Shown here: in pieces, positions 29,057 to 41,650 of the stretch
How positions within the stretch are numbered: position 1 is the first letter of the stretch
Layout: every line of letters starts with the position of its first letter
NCBI RefSeq assembly: GCF_010389155.1
Contig: NC_057767.1
Span: forward strand, 4,695,765 to 4,759,764
Length of the DNA: 64,000 bases
Direction of reading: 5' to 3'
DNA from: Erigeron canadensis
Lineage: Eukaryota; Streptophyta; Magnoliopsida; Asterales; Asteraceae
The notes under the pieces: model-generated
The model's input: only the letters and a program-made list of their open reading frames with translations
Told to the model about the DNA's origin: nothing
The model's database searches: none
Program-made: the position numbers and the translations under genes

Positions 29057-30943
29057 ATGAGCAACGATATCACCCTTCCATCGGTTTTAATAGAAAAGAT
29101 GCTATGGAATCTACCGACTGAAGAGATAGTACGGACGAGTGTTCTCTCTAAGGAATGGAGGTATTTTTGGACCAAAATTCCGAAAGTTGTGTTTAGGGAG
29201 GATCTATTTGATGATGATTCAACCGATGAAAATCTGGAGGAACAACCATGGAAAAGGAGAAAGAAGAGTAGGAGATGTAAACTTTTCAATGCTATGTACA
29301 ATTTTTTGTTACTACACCAAGGGCCGATACTCGACTTCACCCTTTCCATGAGGGTCACGGAACCATGTGACACAAGTATTTACTGTGTTGAAATTGATCA
29401 AATTTTACTTCATTTGTCGCTTAAGAATACTGTCAAGAAACTTCACTTGACTTCTACGTGTGACCTGCCCTTATCGATTTTCTCCTTTCATCAGTTAACA
29501 GACCTACATCTCTTTGGTTGTAGCTTTAAGAAATCACCAACAACTTTCAATGGATATGGTAGCCTTACAACCTTATACTTAAAGTATGTAGACATCTATA
29601 GAAAAACACTTGTGCATATCTTATCCCATAATCCGCTACTTAAAAGCTTCACGTTGGTGAGTAATTAGTAAGTTGTTCCTAATAATCCTCATTGGTTTTC
29701 ACTATATATCTCAATCCTCTGACTTGTTGCAGCTCACGGGTTGTGATGGTGATATTCATATCACTAATAATGAAGACGAATTCGAAGATGCCACTATCAT
29801 TGACCTGTTTAAGTACTTGCCTGTGATTGAACATTTTGCGTTTTGTGTTTCGGACATTCGGGTAAATTTATGACCCACATGAAATTCTATGGATTCAACT
29901 TGGCAATTTTTTCGATAATATATTTGTTTGGCCTGTGGTTACAGTGTTTTGGTGGAGGGGCACTCCCACAAGCGCTTGCAGCTCCATTAGTCCACCTCAA
30001 ATCCTTGTGTCTAGAAAGAATGTGTTTCCTGGAGCAAGATTGGTTGTGTTTCCTTGTACTTATGATTAGGAGCTCCCCGAACTTGGAGAAACTTAAGTTA
30101 GAGGTACACAACATGAATCTACTCTGGTTAAATTCATATATCGTCTCCTTATAGGTATCATATACCCATTCTAATGATTAAAAGTCTCTTACTACCAATT
30201 TACTTAGAAATCTATTAATACCAGTTCTGTATATGCTACAGGGAGTTCCCATTTGACTCTCATATATAATGTATTCTCCTTTTTAATACCAATTGTAATC
30301 GAATAAAATAAGTTCACCTTATGTTCCCTGTGTCTAAATTACATCATCTTATCTCTGAGATCTGGTTTTTATAAGGTATATCCAGTTACCAGTGATGGCA
30401 TAGAATGGGTGTAAAAACTTAAATGTATTTTGTTTATTTAGTATATATGAGAGGTGAAATGACCTTTAGGCTGTAAAATCTGTTTTTTTACATTTTTTAT
30501 AAACGAACAATTGGCAGATATGATCCTTTTAGTGTTTACATTGGGTATGTATGATAGTTGAATTGTTTGGTTGAAATCTTATTCTTGTACTTATGCCAAA
30601 ATCGACTGACCCAAAAATACATCGATAGATGTCATGCGAAGATACAGGTCACTGGAATTACTTTGCTGAAGATGACTTCTACCCTGTGACAATGCAAGAT
30701 TATTCTGATATTCGCTTGGAACATCTGATTGAATTGGAGATGGAAAGTTTTGGCAGCAATAAACTTAACTTGGACTTTGTGAAGCTTATATTGGCCAAAT
30801 CACCTGTTCTCAAGACTGTCAGATTAATGGTTTACAGTAAAGATGAAGAGTTAAAGATACTAAGGAGTCTCGTATCTTCCCCACGTGCATCACCAATGGT
30901 TGAAATCGTTGGCGTTTCTGAAGGTGGTAAAGAATGCAATTGA
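29057..30943 (+). CDS. F-box/FBD/LRR-repeat protein, intact copy 1
   Basis: Four exons, 29057-29656, 29733-29861, 29945-30103 and 30629-30943, join in phase 0 to give 400 residues. An F-box lies at about 6-48 (LPSVLIEKMLWNLPTEEIVRTSVLSKEWRYFWTKIPKVVF). A variable acidic/basic linker (DDDSTDENLEEQPWKRRKKSRR) follows, then degenerate leucine-rich repeats (VKKLHL, LPLSIFSFHQLTDLHLFGC, GSLTTLYL, NPLLKSFTL). The C terminus is FBD-like (RLEHLIELEMESFGSNKLNLDFVKLILAKSPVLKTVRL). The layout matches plant At1g13570-type F-box/FBD/LRR proteins, predicted substrate receptors of SCF ligases. No substrate can be inferred. No breaks are seen, so it is probably functional. Confidence 0.9.
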
Positions 30944-31361
30944 ACTGCATGCTGAATTGTGTAAAGATGCTTTAGCTCGAATGATTTTACATCACTCAGC
31001 TTGGTAAGTGGAAACTTTTGACACTTTCAGAAAGTAATCTGCACATGTTGAGTTGCTACTAGTCTTTCTTTGATTTCATCCATTTAGATCTTTTGTTTCT
31101 TTCTTATTTACGTTGCTGGCTTCTACCCAAATCCCGCTGTTGAAACGTTTGGGATGTTAAATATTTAAAGTAGAATTTATATGACTTCTTTACTTCTTTG
31201 TGCTGCAGTAGATAGTGTTTAAATGTGTTCAACCTAACAGCCAAACTTGTTACAAGTTTCAGTAATTAGTTGCTGCCGAAGCTGTTGGAGTGTTTGGTCC
31301 AAAATATTACATGAAACAATAGTCTAGGGTCTGATGTTGTCAACTATGTTGTGGTCGGCAT

Positions 31362-33310
31362 AGATTGCTGAATTCATTTTAAGTTCCTAATTTCCTATAG
31401 TGATTCGGTCGTAGTCTCTACTAGGCAATAGCTAGTTAATTAACTAGATATCATCCTTTCCAGGAAAAAAAAATGAAAAGGAAGTCTGAAAAATTCAACA
31501 AGATTTTGAATAGCAACCTTTTAAACTTGTTTAGATTTATTAACTAACTAGATATGTTCGAGCATGTTTTGTGGCTGGGTAGAAGCCTAATAGAAGTTAA
31601 ACTTGAATACTTCAAATTTAAGACGTTACCAATTATTTTTATTTAAACTCTTAAATAACTATACTATTTTATTTTATATCAATTAATTTTGCATTATTAA
31701 GTAATAATCACACCATTACTGTCATCACTGTCTCCACCTCTGACATGTAACTAATATATATCAGATAAGTCATCTAAAATTGAAAAAAAAAAAATAAAAT
31801 AAAAAATAAATCATCAATATCCACAATACTAACCCAAAGTCACAACTCCTTTTCTTTTGTTTGCACAATTTTGATTCATTTTCACTCTTATTCTTTTCCA
31901 TTTGTATATTACTCTATTTTCCATCATATTTATTTTAATTAAAAAGTAGTTTAGGTAGGGTTATAAATGTGTATAAAAGATTGAGCTAACCTGGGTTGTT
32001 TAGGTAGAAAAAAAAAAACTAAACTTTTATTAAATATTGAGTTGATGCAAGTTGTGAGTGTGGATAGTCTAATAGGGGACTGGAGACTAATGAAAAAGTT
32101 TTATTTTTTTAAGAAATAGTCTATGAAGAGGTTGATAGCATTAAGTTAAGACCTCATAGATAGTTTTTTTAATAAGTTAATTAAAACTAATGAGTTGATA
32201 ATAACAAAAAAAAAAATTTTAAGGTTTCTTTTTTCCTTGTAAAGATGTTAGGTTTTTAACAAGTTAAAGTTAGTGCATTAATGAAATGACGAAATAAAAA
32301 ACTACCAAGTATTTTTATCTGTTGAAGATGTTTTATATGTGAATTTGAATGTAATGTAAGCAGTATTGGCATATTCGACCGACTAACACGGTTGCTTCTT
32401 TTTATATACTCTCATTTTTTTTCTTGTTTGGCCGGAAATTTTTGATGTAGGCATTCTCTTTATTTTAAGGGAAATGATAAATTCCCCTGATTAAGCTTCA
32501 TAAAAATTCTCTTAATGATAAAATTATAGCATGTATAAAATCAAGAATTGAGATTAAAAAAGACAAATAATAGAAATGTAGAATACACCTCATACTTTAA
32601 AAGTTTTAAGAAGATTTTAGAAAAATATTTTTAAAAATTAATTATTTTCTTTATTTTAATATAAACAAGACTATCTACATTTTATCCACATGTATAAGAA
32701 TTGGTCCAATTGGATGTGTACTGAAAAGGAAAAGAAAAGAAACGTGGTCGTTAAAAGAGAGACGGAAAGAAATGAAACATGTGTATTGTGAAATGATGAA
32801 GGAAATCAAGAGAAAGAAAAAAGTTAATATCTTCCAATCTATAAACACAAGTCTTTTTCAACTATATCAGTGATTATTCATCCTACTAAACGAGTCTTAA
32901 TCTCAAATTAAAAAAGTGGGGTTTACTGTGTGTTTCTGGTGTTTTAGTAGGTGTAGAGATTGGGGGTTTTGTAATTGGTGAATTTTGAGAAGAAATGACG
33001 ATAAAAGAGGCTCATGCTTTGGATTAGGATGAATGATTTTCTAAGAGGTATATATACTCTAATCCTAAAATATTTCATTATTATTATTACTATCATTATC
33101 ATTATTTATTATTATTATTTATTATTATTATTATTGTTGTTGTTGTTGTTGTTGTTGTGATAATAAAATGGGAATTTGGGGGTTTATATGATTTTAATGA
33201 TATTTAAAATTATCTTATGTTGTTATTTAAGTATGAATGTATGAAAATAAGTGGTTTTCAAGTGAGAACATTCTCACGCTTTTTCATTTTAAGGGTCTTC
33301 TCACTAGATA
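31362..33310. repeat. Tandem duplication, copy 1 (about 2 kb)
   Basis: Begins AGATTGCTGAATTCATTTTAAG and is repeated from 33751 with clear similarity throughout, including CTAGGCAATAGCTAGTTAA, ACTAGATATGTTCGAGCATG, GTGTACTGAAAAGGAAAAG and the ATT-repeat region at 33080-33140. It carries no gene that I can recognise. Confidence 0.85.
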
Positions 33311-33750
33311 TATAGGGGTGAAACTAAATGAGTCAACCTAAAAAAAGTCCAAAGATAGTCCAAAAAAAGTCCATTCATTTTCTTGCCTCTCTTCAAATCT
33401 CCAATTCCATTTTCTAAATTTCGGCGACTGCAACATCTCCGGCGACGGCGACGACATCTCCGACAACTTTTCCGGCGAGAATCAGTTTCGTTTTCGGGTG
33501 GATACGGTACGGGTCAGAGGCCCTCATCCATTCTAATCTGACTGTCAAAGGATGCATATGGGAATCATATGGATTTGATGGGCGACGATCCAAGAGATGG
33601 TGGCGGTTTGATATGGTACGGGCTCCGCCCTTGCTGCCGGCGCCGGCGCCGTGGCTGGATGGTCCGAGATGATGGTGGCGACAATGGTTCGCCGGAGATG
33701 ATGGTGGTGGCCAGAGATGAAGGAGGAGGGAGAAGAAAATCAATGGCCAG
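33311..33750. other. GC-rich spacer between the duplicated blocks
   Basis: About 440 bp rich in CCGGCGACGG and CGCCGGAGATG, strikingly more GC-rich than the flanks. Short frames run on both strands (for example 33414-33743 minus) but give only low-complexity peptides. It may be captured gene-leader sequence inside a transposon. Confidence 0.4.
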
Positions 33751-34759
33751 AGATTGCTGAATTCATTTTAAGTTCCTAATTTCCTATAGTAATTCGGGCT
33801 TAGCCTCCACTAGGCAATAGCTAGTTAACTAACTAGATACTATCCTTTCCAGAAGAAAAAAAATAAAATTAAAAGAAAGTCTGAAAAATCCAACAAGATT
33901 TTGAGTAACAACCTTTTAAACTTGTTTAAATTTGTTAACTAACTAGATATGTTCGAGCATGTTTTGTGGCTGGGTAGAAGCCTAATAGAAGTTAAACTTG
34001 AAGACTTTAAATTTGAGATGTTACCAATTATTTTTACTTAAACTCTTAAATAACTATACTATTCTATTTTATATCAATTAATTTTGCATAATCCGACTAT
34101 TACTGTCACCACTACCACCATCTCTGACAATGTAGTCATTTAAAATTGATGAAAAATAAATAAAATAAAGAATAAATCATCGATATCCACAATCTAAAGT
34201 ACACTAACCTAAAGTCACCCACTCTTTTTCTTTTGTTGCACAATTTTGATTCATTTTCACTCTTACCTTTCCATTTGTATAGTACTCTATTTTCCATCAT
34301 ATTTATTTTAATAAAAAAGTAGTTTAGGTAGGGTTATGAATGTGTATAAAAGATTGAGATAAGTTAGGTTGTTTAGGTAGAAAAAGAAAAGAAACTAACT
34401 TTTATTAAATGTTGAGTTGATGCAAGTTGTGAGTGTTGATAGTATAGGGGATTAATGAAAAGTTTTATTTTTTATTTTTAAGAAAAGTTGATGCAAGTTG
34501 TAAAGGTTGATATCATTAAGTTGAAGACCACATATATAGTTTTTTTAATAAGTTTAAACAAATGAGTTGATATTAAAAAAAAAAAAATTTAAGTTTTTTT
34601 TCCCTTGTAAAGATGTTAGGTTTTTAACAAGTTAAAGTTAGTACTTTAATGAAATGACGAAATAAAAACCTACCAAGTATTTTTATCTATTGAAGATGCT
34701 TTTATATGTGAATTTGAATGTAATGTAAGTAGTATTGGCATATTCGGGTGACCAAGAAA

Positions 34760-35450
34760 TAGTCTATGTCGTCAAATATTCCGCAATAATGGTCCTTATC
34801 AGCTAACAGTCATTTATGTTCTATTAAGGTGTTTAACGGAAGTTACAAAAGATGCTCACATATTAAACTTTAATATTTCTAACTTTTGCCACGAAAGTTT
34901 CATTCTCTCAACTTTTTACCACTAACTTTCGTGTTTTTTTTGCTTTTCCTTTTCTAACTTTCCACACGCAAGTTTTATTTTCCTTACTTCTCACCATATA
35001 ACTTTTTAATTTTTGTCAACAAAGTTTCACATTCTTAATTTTTGGCACATAGTTCAATTTCTTTTACTTTTGGCACGAAAGTTCTATTTTGTTTACTTTT
35101 TTTAACTTTTGTCACGAAACATTTTATTTACTTTTTATCACATAACTTTAATAAAGTTTTCACCCTTTTACTTTTTGCTACATCACTTTCATTTCTTTTA
35201 CTTTTGCACGACAATTTTCTTTTATTTACTTTTTATATTTTTTTAAAAAAAATTTTGCACTAAAGTTTTGTTTTTGTTACTTTATATACTTTTAGAATTT
35301 TAACTTTTGTTAACAGAGTTTTATATTCTTAACTTTTTACCACATAATTTTAACTTTCTCAACTTTAGCCATAAAAGTTTCATTTTCTTTCCTTTGTATG
35401 TTTTCTGTAGCGTTATCTGTTCCGGGGCAACGACCGAGTTAAAATACTAG
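34760..35450 (+). mobile_element. Helitron-like insertion containing a degenerate minisatellite
   Basis: The segment is absent from the sister copy (compare 32373-32600) and ends GAGTTAAAATACTAG followed by T, the CTRR|T Helitron signature. Inside, variants of ACTTTTGCCACGAAAGTTTC repeat roughly a dozen times between 34875 and 35370. The 5' end is not resolved, and copy 2 also lost about 230 bp here. Confidence 0.45.
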
Positions 35451-36092
35451 TTTAAAAGTGTTAAAAGAAGATTTTAGAAAAAAATTTAAAAAATTTAATC
35501 ATTTTCTTTATTTTAAATATATAATAAGAATTGGATACGGTTTTGTATTCGCGTACTGAAAAGGAAAAGAAAATAAACGTGGCCGTTAAAAGAGAGACAG
35601 AAACAAATGAAACTTGTGTGTATGATGAAGGAAATCAAGAGAAAGAAAAAGATGAAGATCTTCCAATCTATAAACGCAAGTGTTTCTCAACTATATCAGT
35701 GATGAATCATTCTACTAAACGAGTCTTAATCTCAAATTAAAAAAGAGGGTTTTACTGTGCGTTTTAGTAGGCGTAGAGATTGGGGGTTTTGTAATTGGCG
35801 AATTTTTAGAAGAAATTACGATGGAAGAGGCTCATGCTTTGGATTAGGATGAATGATTTTCTAAGTGGTATATACTCTAATCCTAAAATATTTCATTATT
35901 ATTATTATCATTATCATTATTATTATATTATTTTTTATTATTACAGTATTATTATTACTATTATTTATTATTATTATACTATTATTGTGATAATAAATGG
36001 GAATTTGGGGGTTTATATGATTTTAATGATATTTAAAATTATCTAATGCTGTTATTGAAGTATGAATGTGTGAAAATAAGTGGTTTTCTAGT

Positions 36093-36479
36093 GAGAACAC
36101 TTTTATAATGCGAAACTTAAAAACTTCATTTTGATACATTATAAGTCCATAAAACTAAAAAAGATAAAATAAATCGGCGGTCCCATCTACCAAATTTGAT
36201 ACCTACACTACCACCACATGGAATCGTTTTTTTTGGACCAAATAAGTCCATAAAACTAAGAAAGTGTATAACTAAAAAAATGATCAAAATCACCTTTTTA
36301 AATTTATGCATCCATTTTATTGAATATGCATCCAAGATGGATGCACAAAACAAAAAACGTGATTTGTTTTTGTTTTGACGAATCAACGTGTTGTTAAACT
36401 TAAATAATGATAATTAGTTATGCACTATGTTAGTTTTATGAACTTATAATGGATCAAAATGAAGTTTTTTAGCGTTCTC
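36093..36479. mobile_element. TIR transposon (MITE), about 390 bp
   Basis: The left arm CTTCATTTTGATACATTATA (from 36124) and the right arm, read in complement from about 36463 as CTTCATTTTGATCCATTATA, continue to CATAAAACTAA on both sides. GAGAAC borders both ends. The sister duplication has only GAGAACATTCTC here (about 33264), so this is an insertion or deletion polymorphism between the copies. Confidence 0.65.
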
Positions 36480-37404
36480 ATGCTTTTCATTTTAAGGGTT
36501 TTCTCACTGGATTGGAACACTATATATATATATATATATAGGGACAATCAAATAAGAACATTTATGGGAAAAGATTCATTTAAGAACCATCTGGTTTGGA
36601 TAACCAGGAAAAGCTTTAAATTATAACTTGATGCTCATATTTGAACGATATATGTGAATAAATTCGTTCACATATGAACATACCAAATTATACTTTAATA
36701 TTACCTATGTTTATTTGTGAATAGTTTTCACACGAACCTTATGTGAATACTTTAATACTTCAATTATGTTGGATAAAATGATCTGTTATGATGAAAACCA
36801 ATATTCAGAATTTTATTAATCATAGAAAGTCATTACATCAGGTTGTCGGGCAACAAGCTGTGCCGCTACCCCTATGTTGGATAAAAATGATCTGTTATGA
36901 TAAATGGACATATTAAAGAGTATATGAGACAATTAAAATAAATGGGCCTTAAATTTTAGGGTGTTACATAGAGGTTAATAGTGTTATACTCAAGTAGAAT
37001 GATTTAATTTTAACAAATGGTAAAAATACCCGAGATAAATTTAGAGCTTGATAATCAACAAATTTATAAATTTTGCAGTTTTACATCCTAAATATGTATT
37101 GATGTATTCATACGTCTATGCAAAATTTCACACACACACCTGTGTGTATGTGTGGCTTTTTGACGATATTGCTTTATACTAATTGAGTGCATGACATATG
37201 AATGGTATCAGGGGTGTTTTAATTCCATATGCAAATGATATGATTATGTGGTATTTAACCGTCAATATTAGATTAATCTCCATATATTAGTTTCTGACTA
37301 TTTGGTTTATTTTGTAGATGTATCTATTAGGTTCCGTTTATCTTAGATTAAGTTTTGTACTTTTTTTTTGGCAGCATTATATAGTTTTCGTAGATGAGCA
37401 GAAG

Positions 37405-39200
37405 ATGAGCAACAGCACCCTTCCTTCGGCCTTAATCGAAAAGATTCTATGGGATTTACCGACTAAAGAGTTAGTACGGACGAGTATCCTCTCTAAGGAA
37501 TGGAGGTATTTTTGGACCGAAATTCCTAAAGTTGCCTTTAGGGAGGAAGTATTTGATGATGAAGTAAAAGACCAAAATCAGTGGCCTATCGTCGAGCAGC
37601 AACCGCCAAGAAAAAGGATGAAAAAGATGAGGGGGAGATTCAAACTTTTCAATGCTATATATCAATTCCTGTTACTACATCAGGGACCAATAGTCGATTT
37701 CACCCTTTCCGTGAATTCAATCACAAGTACTCATTGTATTCAAAGTTGTCAAGAAAGAATACTGTCATGAAACTTTGCTTGAGATCTCGGTGTGACCTGC
37801 CCTTATCCATTTTCAACTTTCATCAGTTAAGAGACCTGCATCTTTCCAAATGCACGATTAACAACCCACCAACAACATTCAATGGATTTGGTAGTCTTAC
37901 AACTTTATGCTTAGAGCATGTAGACATCTATAGAAAAACACTTATTCATATCTTATCCTATAATCCACTACTTAAAAGCTTCTCGATGGTAAGGTTGTTA
38001 CCAGAGCACAATTAATCCTCATCGTTTTTCATTATTTATCTTATTTCTCAAAGTTGTTGCAGCTCACTACTAGTGATGAAATTTTAATGGATAATGTAGA
38101 TGAAGACGAAGATGCCACCAACATTGACCTATTTAAGTACTTACCTTTGATTGAACATCTTACTCTTTGTGTAAATTTACCATGATAATATATAAATGAG
38201 TTAACTTGGAAAATTTCTTTCTTAATATTTGATACGCCTGTGGTTACAGTATTTTGGTGGAGGGGCACTCCGACAAGCGCTTGCAGCTTCATTAGTCCAC
38301 CTCAAATCCGTGTATCTAGAAAGTAGGTGTTTATTGGAGGAAGATTGGTTGCGTTCTCTTGTACTTATTATTAGGAGCTCCCCGAACTTGGAGAAACTTA
38401 AGCTACAGGTACACTACATAAATCTACTTTGTATTCCATTCATATTTTGGTGATGTTCAATATCTTGTTTCTTTAAACGTATCATATATACCCGTTGTCC
38501 CATACTAAGGATTGAAAGTCTCATATTACCCAATTCACTAAAAAGCTATTAACACCAGTTCTATATTACTGGAAGTTCCCAATTGACTCGTATATATAAT
38601 GCATTTTCCTTTTTATCATCTGAGGTTTAGTATTTATAAAGTCATCCAGTAACCAGTGATGGCTTAGAATTGGTGTAAAAAATAAAGAATGTATTGTTTA
38701 TGTAGTGTATATATGAGTGGGAAAATACAAGTAGCATTTATTGCTGTAAATTCTGTTTTCATACATTCTTTAAAACTGAAAGCAGCAGATATGATCCTTT
38801 TAGCAGATAGTTGAATTGTTGGGTTGATATCATATTCTGAAATCTAAGGGAGGGTATGTATTATTAAATTCTCATACTAATGCCAAAATCCCCTGACACA
38901 AAAATATATCAATAGATTTTATGCAATGATGACCATGAACCCGACACTTTGACAATGCAAGAGTATTCTGATATTCGGTTGGAACATTTCATTGAATAGG
39001 AGGGTGTAAATTTTTGCGACACACAGCCTGAGTTTGAGTTTGTGAAGTTTATAATGGCCAATTCACCTGTTCTCAAGACACTCAGATTAAAGGTTTACGG
39101 TATAGATGAAGAGTTAAAGCTGCTGAGTCTGGAGCACGCCCCACATGCATCACCAATGGTTGAAATTATTGGTGATTGTTGGAGGTGGTCAATGACATAG
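37405..39200 (+). pseudogene. F-box/FBD/LRR pseudogene 2
   Basis: Exon positions equal those of copy 1: 37405-37988, 38063-38170, 38250-38408 and about 38916-39200. The F-box is well preserved (LPSALIEKILWDLPTKELVRTSILSKEWRYFWTEIPKVAF). A deletion near 37725-37745 removes the stretch equivalent to EIDQILL and shifts the frame, which then stops at 37768. Exon 2 lacks its last five codons but keeps phase. In exon 4 the conserved IELE reads ATT GAA TAG at 38991-38999, a premature stop. The FBD end is further altered by indels. A truncated F-box protein could still be made, but a full protein cannot. An upstream in-frame ATG at 37318 is not shared by the paralogues and was not used. Confidence 0.85.
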
Positions 39201-39554
39201 TTGTACACTTGAACGTCATGTTGAAGTGTGTTTAAGATGCACTGGCTCAAACAATATTACATCGCTCAATTCAGTGGGTGGAAGCTGTTGAGATTCATGG
39301 TCTTTCAAGCTGCAGTGGCTCAAACCATATTCAGTCTTTTTCTTCTCTGTTGATAGCTTCCATGCAATTACTGTACTTGAAACTTCTGGGATGTTAAAGA
39401 TTTAAGAAAGTCGGCTTTCTACATCTTCTTTACTTCTATGTGCTGGAGTAGATACTGTTTTGATGTGTTCAAGGTAACTGGAAACACAAGGAAAAAGGTA
39501 ACTAGTCCCACAAATCCGTCTTATCAGGGTTCAGATTTCTTAATCTAGACCTTA

Positions 39555-39860
39555 CAGCTTTCATCTTTTTATGTATTTCTTGGACCGTCATACCTCAGAG
39601 ACTGCAATGTAAAATGCGTAAAAAAAGAGATTAATTTGCATAACATTAACCAACATGCAAATAAGTAAAACAATATCTGAATAAGATATTGCATCATACA
39701 ATTTTAGAAAAATAACTATATATACACGTCATATAAAAGTTGCATATGTATAACTAAACTATAGCTTTGACTCATATACCATACGTCCATACTTTTAATT
39801 CATTGCTACATCTATTTGATGATATTTATTAATGAAAGTTGCCCATTTAAAAAAAAAAAA
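39555..39860. repeat. Direct repeat copy 1 beside the antisense F-box fragment
   Basis: Matches 40400-40660: TTTCATCTTTTTATGTATTTC, ACTGCAATGTAAAAT, CATTAACCAACATGCAAATA and TTCATTGCTACATCTATTTG occur in the same order in both. Confidence 0.8.
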
Positions 39861-40203
39861 ACACAACATAAGTTTTCACAACATGACTGGTATACGAATA
39901 GAAGGTGATTTATGGAACGGATATTTAACAAATGTTTTATGTAAAAACTTGAAAGTTGCATTACTTGAAAATGGGAAATACATGAAAGGAAATCGAAGAT
40001 AACTATCCACTAAGAAAGTACTCTACTATCCTACACTTAAGCAAAACATGGAAGAAACAACTAAAAGCAAATAACCAAATAAAAACTTGCAGCTTAATTC
40101 CCACGTTGGTATGACCAATTCTTGACTCTTGAGCAGCATCATTGACTTGTACACCAACATATAACAATAAGCAGCAGCAGTAGATGTTGACTTTTATCAA
40201 AGC

Positions 40204-40410
40204 TTATATATCTCTAATTTTATTCCATAAACAACTCTCATGATCAAAAACTAAGCATGGTATTGTCGTCCAACAATATCTCCATCTCTTTGACAAAATG
40301 CTCGTTCTCACTGCATCATTGATTGGCATAAGAGTAAGAATATTTACAATTATTTTTGGTGGAAGGGTGCTAATTCTATCCAAATTCAAGCATTGATTTT
40401 CAGCTTTCAT
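40204..40410 (-). pseudogene. F-box-only fragment, 68 residues
   Basis: The frame MKAENQCLNLDRISTLPPK..VRTSILSKRWRYCWTTIPCLVFD is a convincing N-terminal F-box of the F-box/FBD/LRR class (the LDRISTLP start and WRYCWTTIP block are typical). It then stops after DHESCLWNKIRDI. No LRR or FBD exon follows downstream on the minus strand. It is not a close copy of the plus-strand cluster genes, which lack the LDRIS lead. Read as a truncated relic; expression as an F-box-only peptide cannot be excluded. Confidence 0.7.
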
Positions 40411-40660
40411 CTTTGTATGTATTTCTTATACCGTCTACTTCAGACTGCAATGTAAAATCCATTAAGATTTATTTACATATCATTAACCAACATGCAAATA
40501 AGTGGGGAATTTTTTTTTTGAAAACTAACTATTTATACACGTTACATAAAAATTGCATATGTAAAACTTTAAACTTTAGCTTTTACTCTATATCATACTT
40601 CTAATTCATTGCTACATCTATTTGATGATACTTATTAATCGTAGTTGCCATTATAAAAAA
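40400..40660. repeat. Direct repeat copy 2 beside the antisense F-box fragment
   Basis: Counterpart of 39555-39860. On the minus strand both copies lead into ATGAAAGCTG. Copy 2 then continues into the F-box frame, while copy 1 diverges at once, so copy 1 is probably the 5' flank of a second, lost F-box gene. Confidence 0.8.
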
Positions 40661-41495
40661 AAAAATAAAAAAAAACAAGTATTTGATGACCTCTTCATGA
40701 GATAACAGGTTTTACAAGTTGCTTTTACCTAGCTAAATACCTGTAGAATGCTAGATCTATCGCCGAAAAAAAAAAAAAGAATACCAAACACTACATTCGT
40801 AGAAGTTAGAATAGCCCAAATAAAATAAAATAAAAAAACACTTAGAAAAGTTTACTTAAATTTTTCTTTTCTCAAGTGACAGCCTATATAATTACTTGTA
40901 TTATATACCTTGGATAAACTGCGTGATTATAACAAGACTCTTAATTAAGTTGTTTTTGACACCAGCCGACTAATCAAATACGAAAAGAACAGAGATCGAA
41001 CACATACCTTTAAATAATAATAAATGAAAAAGAGGCGGAATTATTGAACAAGTATAATTCGACCTTTTTTTGGGATAGCGAATAAATGACACCACCTCCT
41101 CTATGTATACATATTGGAAACCCCTAACAATTATAATTACACCCGACTATTTATCAATCGACTCGTACATTATAGGAAACTTTAATAACGATTAACTCCT
41201 ATAACAGAGATTCTCTTAGTACACATTGTGTAATCATTAATCCAAATGTATATTTTTATCTATTTAATTATTAGAATATATATTTTTATTTCAAAATCTA
41301 AACTTGACTAGTCAAGTTGGAAAATGTTTGACAATCAAATGTTAAGATTTAAAGATAAGTTTTAAATTTTGACCCTTGATTTTTATTCAAGGGTCAAGAT
41401 CTTTCCAACTTGATAAATTGAGATAATTTAGGGAATTCCCTATTTGAATACATATTTTGTATTGCTTGAATATATTCATTTTGAGAAATGCTTAA

Positions 41496-41650
41496 GTAAC
41501 AAACAAATATTTACTAATAAGGTTTACAAATATACGTTTACCAATGAATTAATGAGAAAGAGTGAATAAAGAAAAAGAAAAATAACTTCATTGGTGGTTA
41601 TGAATGCCACCTATATTTGTAAACTTTATTAATAAATATTTGTTTGTCAC
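41496..41650. mobile_element. Hairpin MITE, 155 bp
   Basis: ACAAACAAATATTTACTAAT and onward to TTTACAAATATA at the left matches, in complement, the right arm ending TATTTGTTTGTCAC, with about three differences over 38 bp. No secure target duplication was found. Confidence 0.65.

Larger units (their letters stand above)
33751..36510. repeat. Tandem duplication, copy 2, with two insertions
   Basis: The counterpart of 31362-33310, enlarged by a Helitron-like insertion (about 34760-35450) and a TIR element (36093-36479). The copies are visibly diverged by point changes and small indels, so the duplication is not very recent. Confidence 0.85.

Noticed and set aside
33065..33160. ATT/GTT repeat as a possible CRISPR or regulatory array
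   Set aside because: Simple trinucleotide microsatellite, also present in the duplicate at about 35890-35990; CRISPR arrays are not expected in plant nuclear DNA.
33414..33760. Open frames in the GC-rich spacer
   Set aside because: Both strands are open because of composition; peptides are simple His/Pro- or Gly/Arg/Asp-rich.
36126..36386. 86-codon minus-strand frame
   Set aside because: Lies between the terminal inverted repeats of the MITE-like element and shows no transposase motif.
37318..37404. Upstream in-frame ATG of FBD pseudogene 2
   Set aside because: The extension (MYLLGSVYLRL...) corresponds to leader-intron sequence of the paralogues; the conserved start is at 37405.
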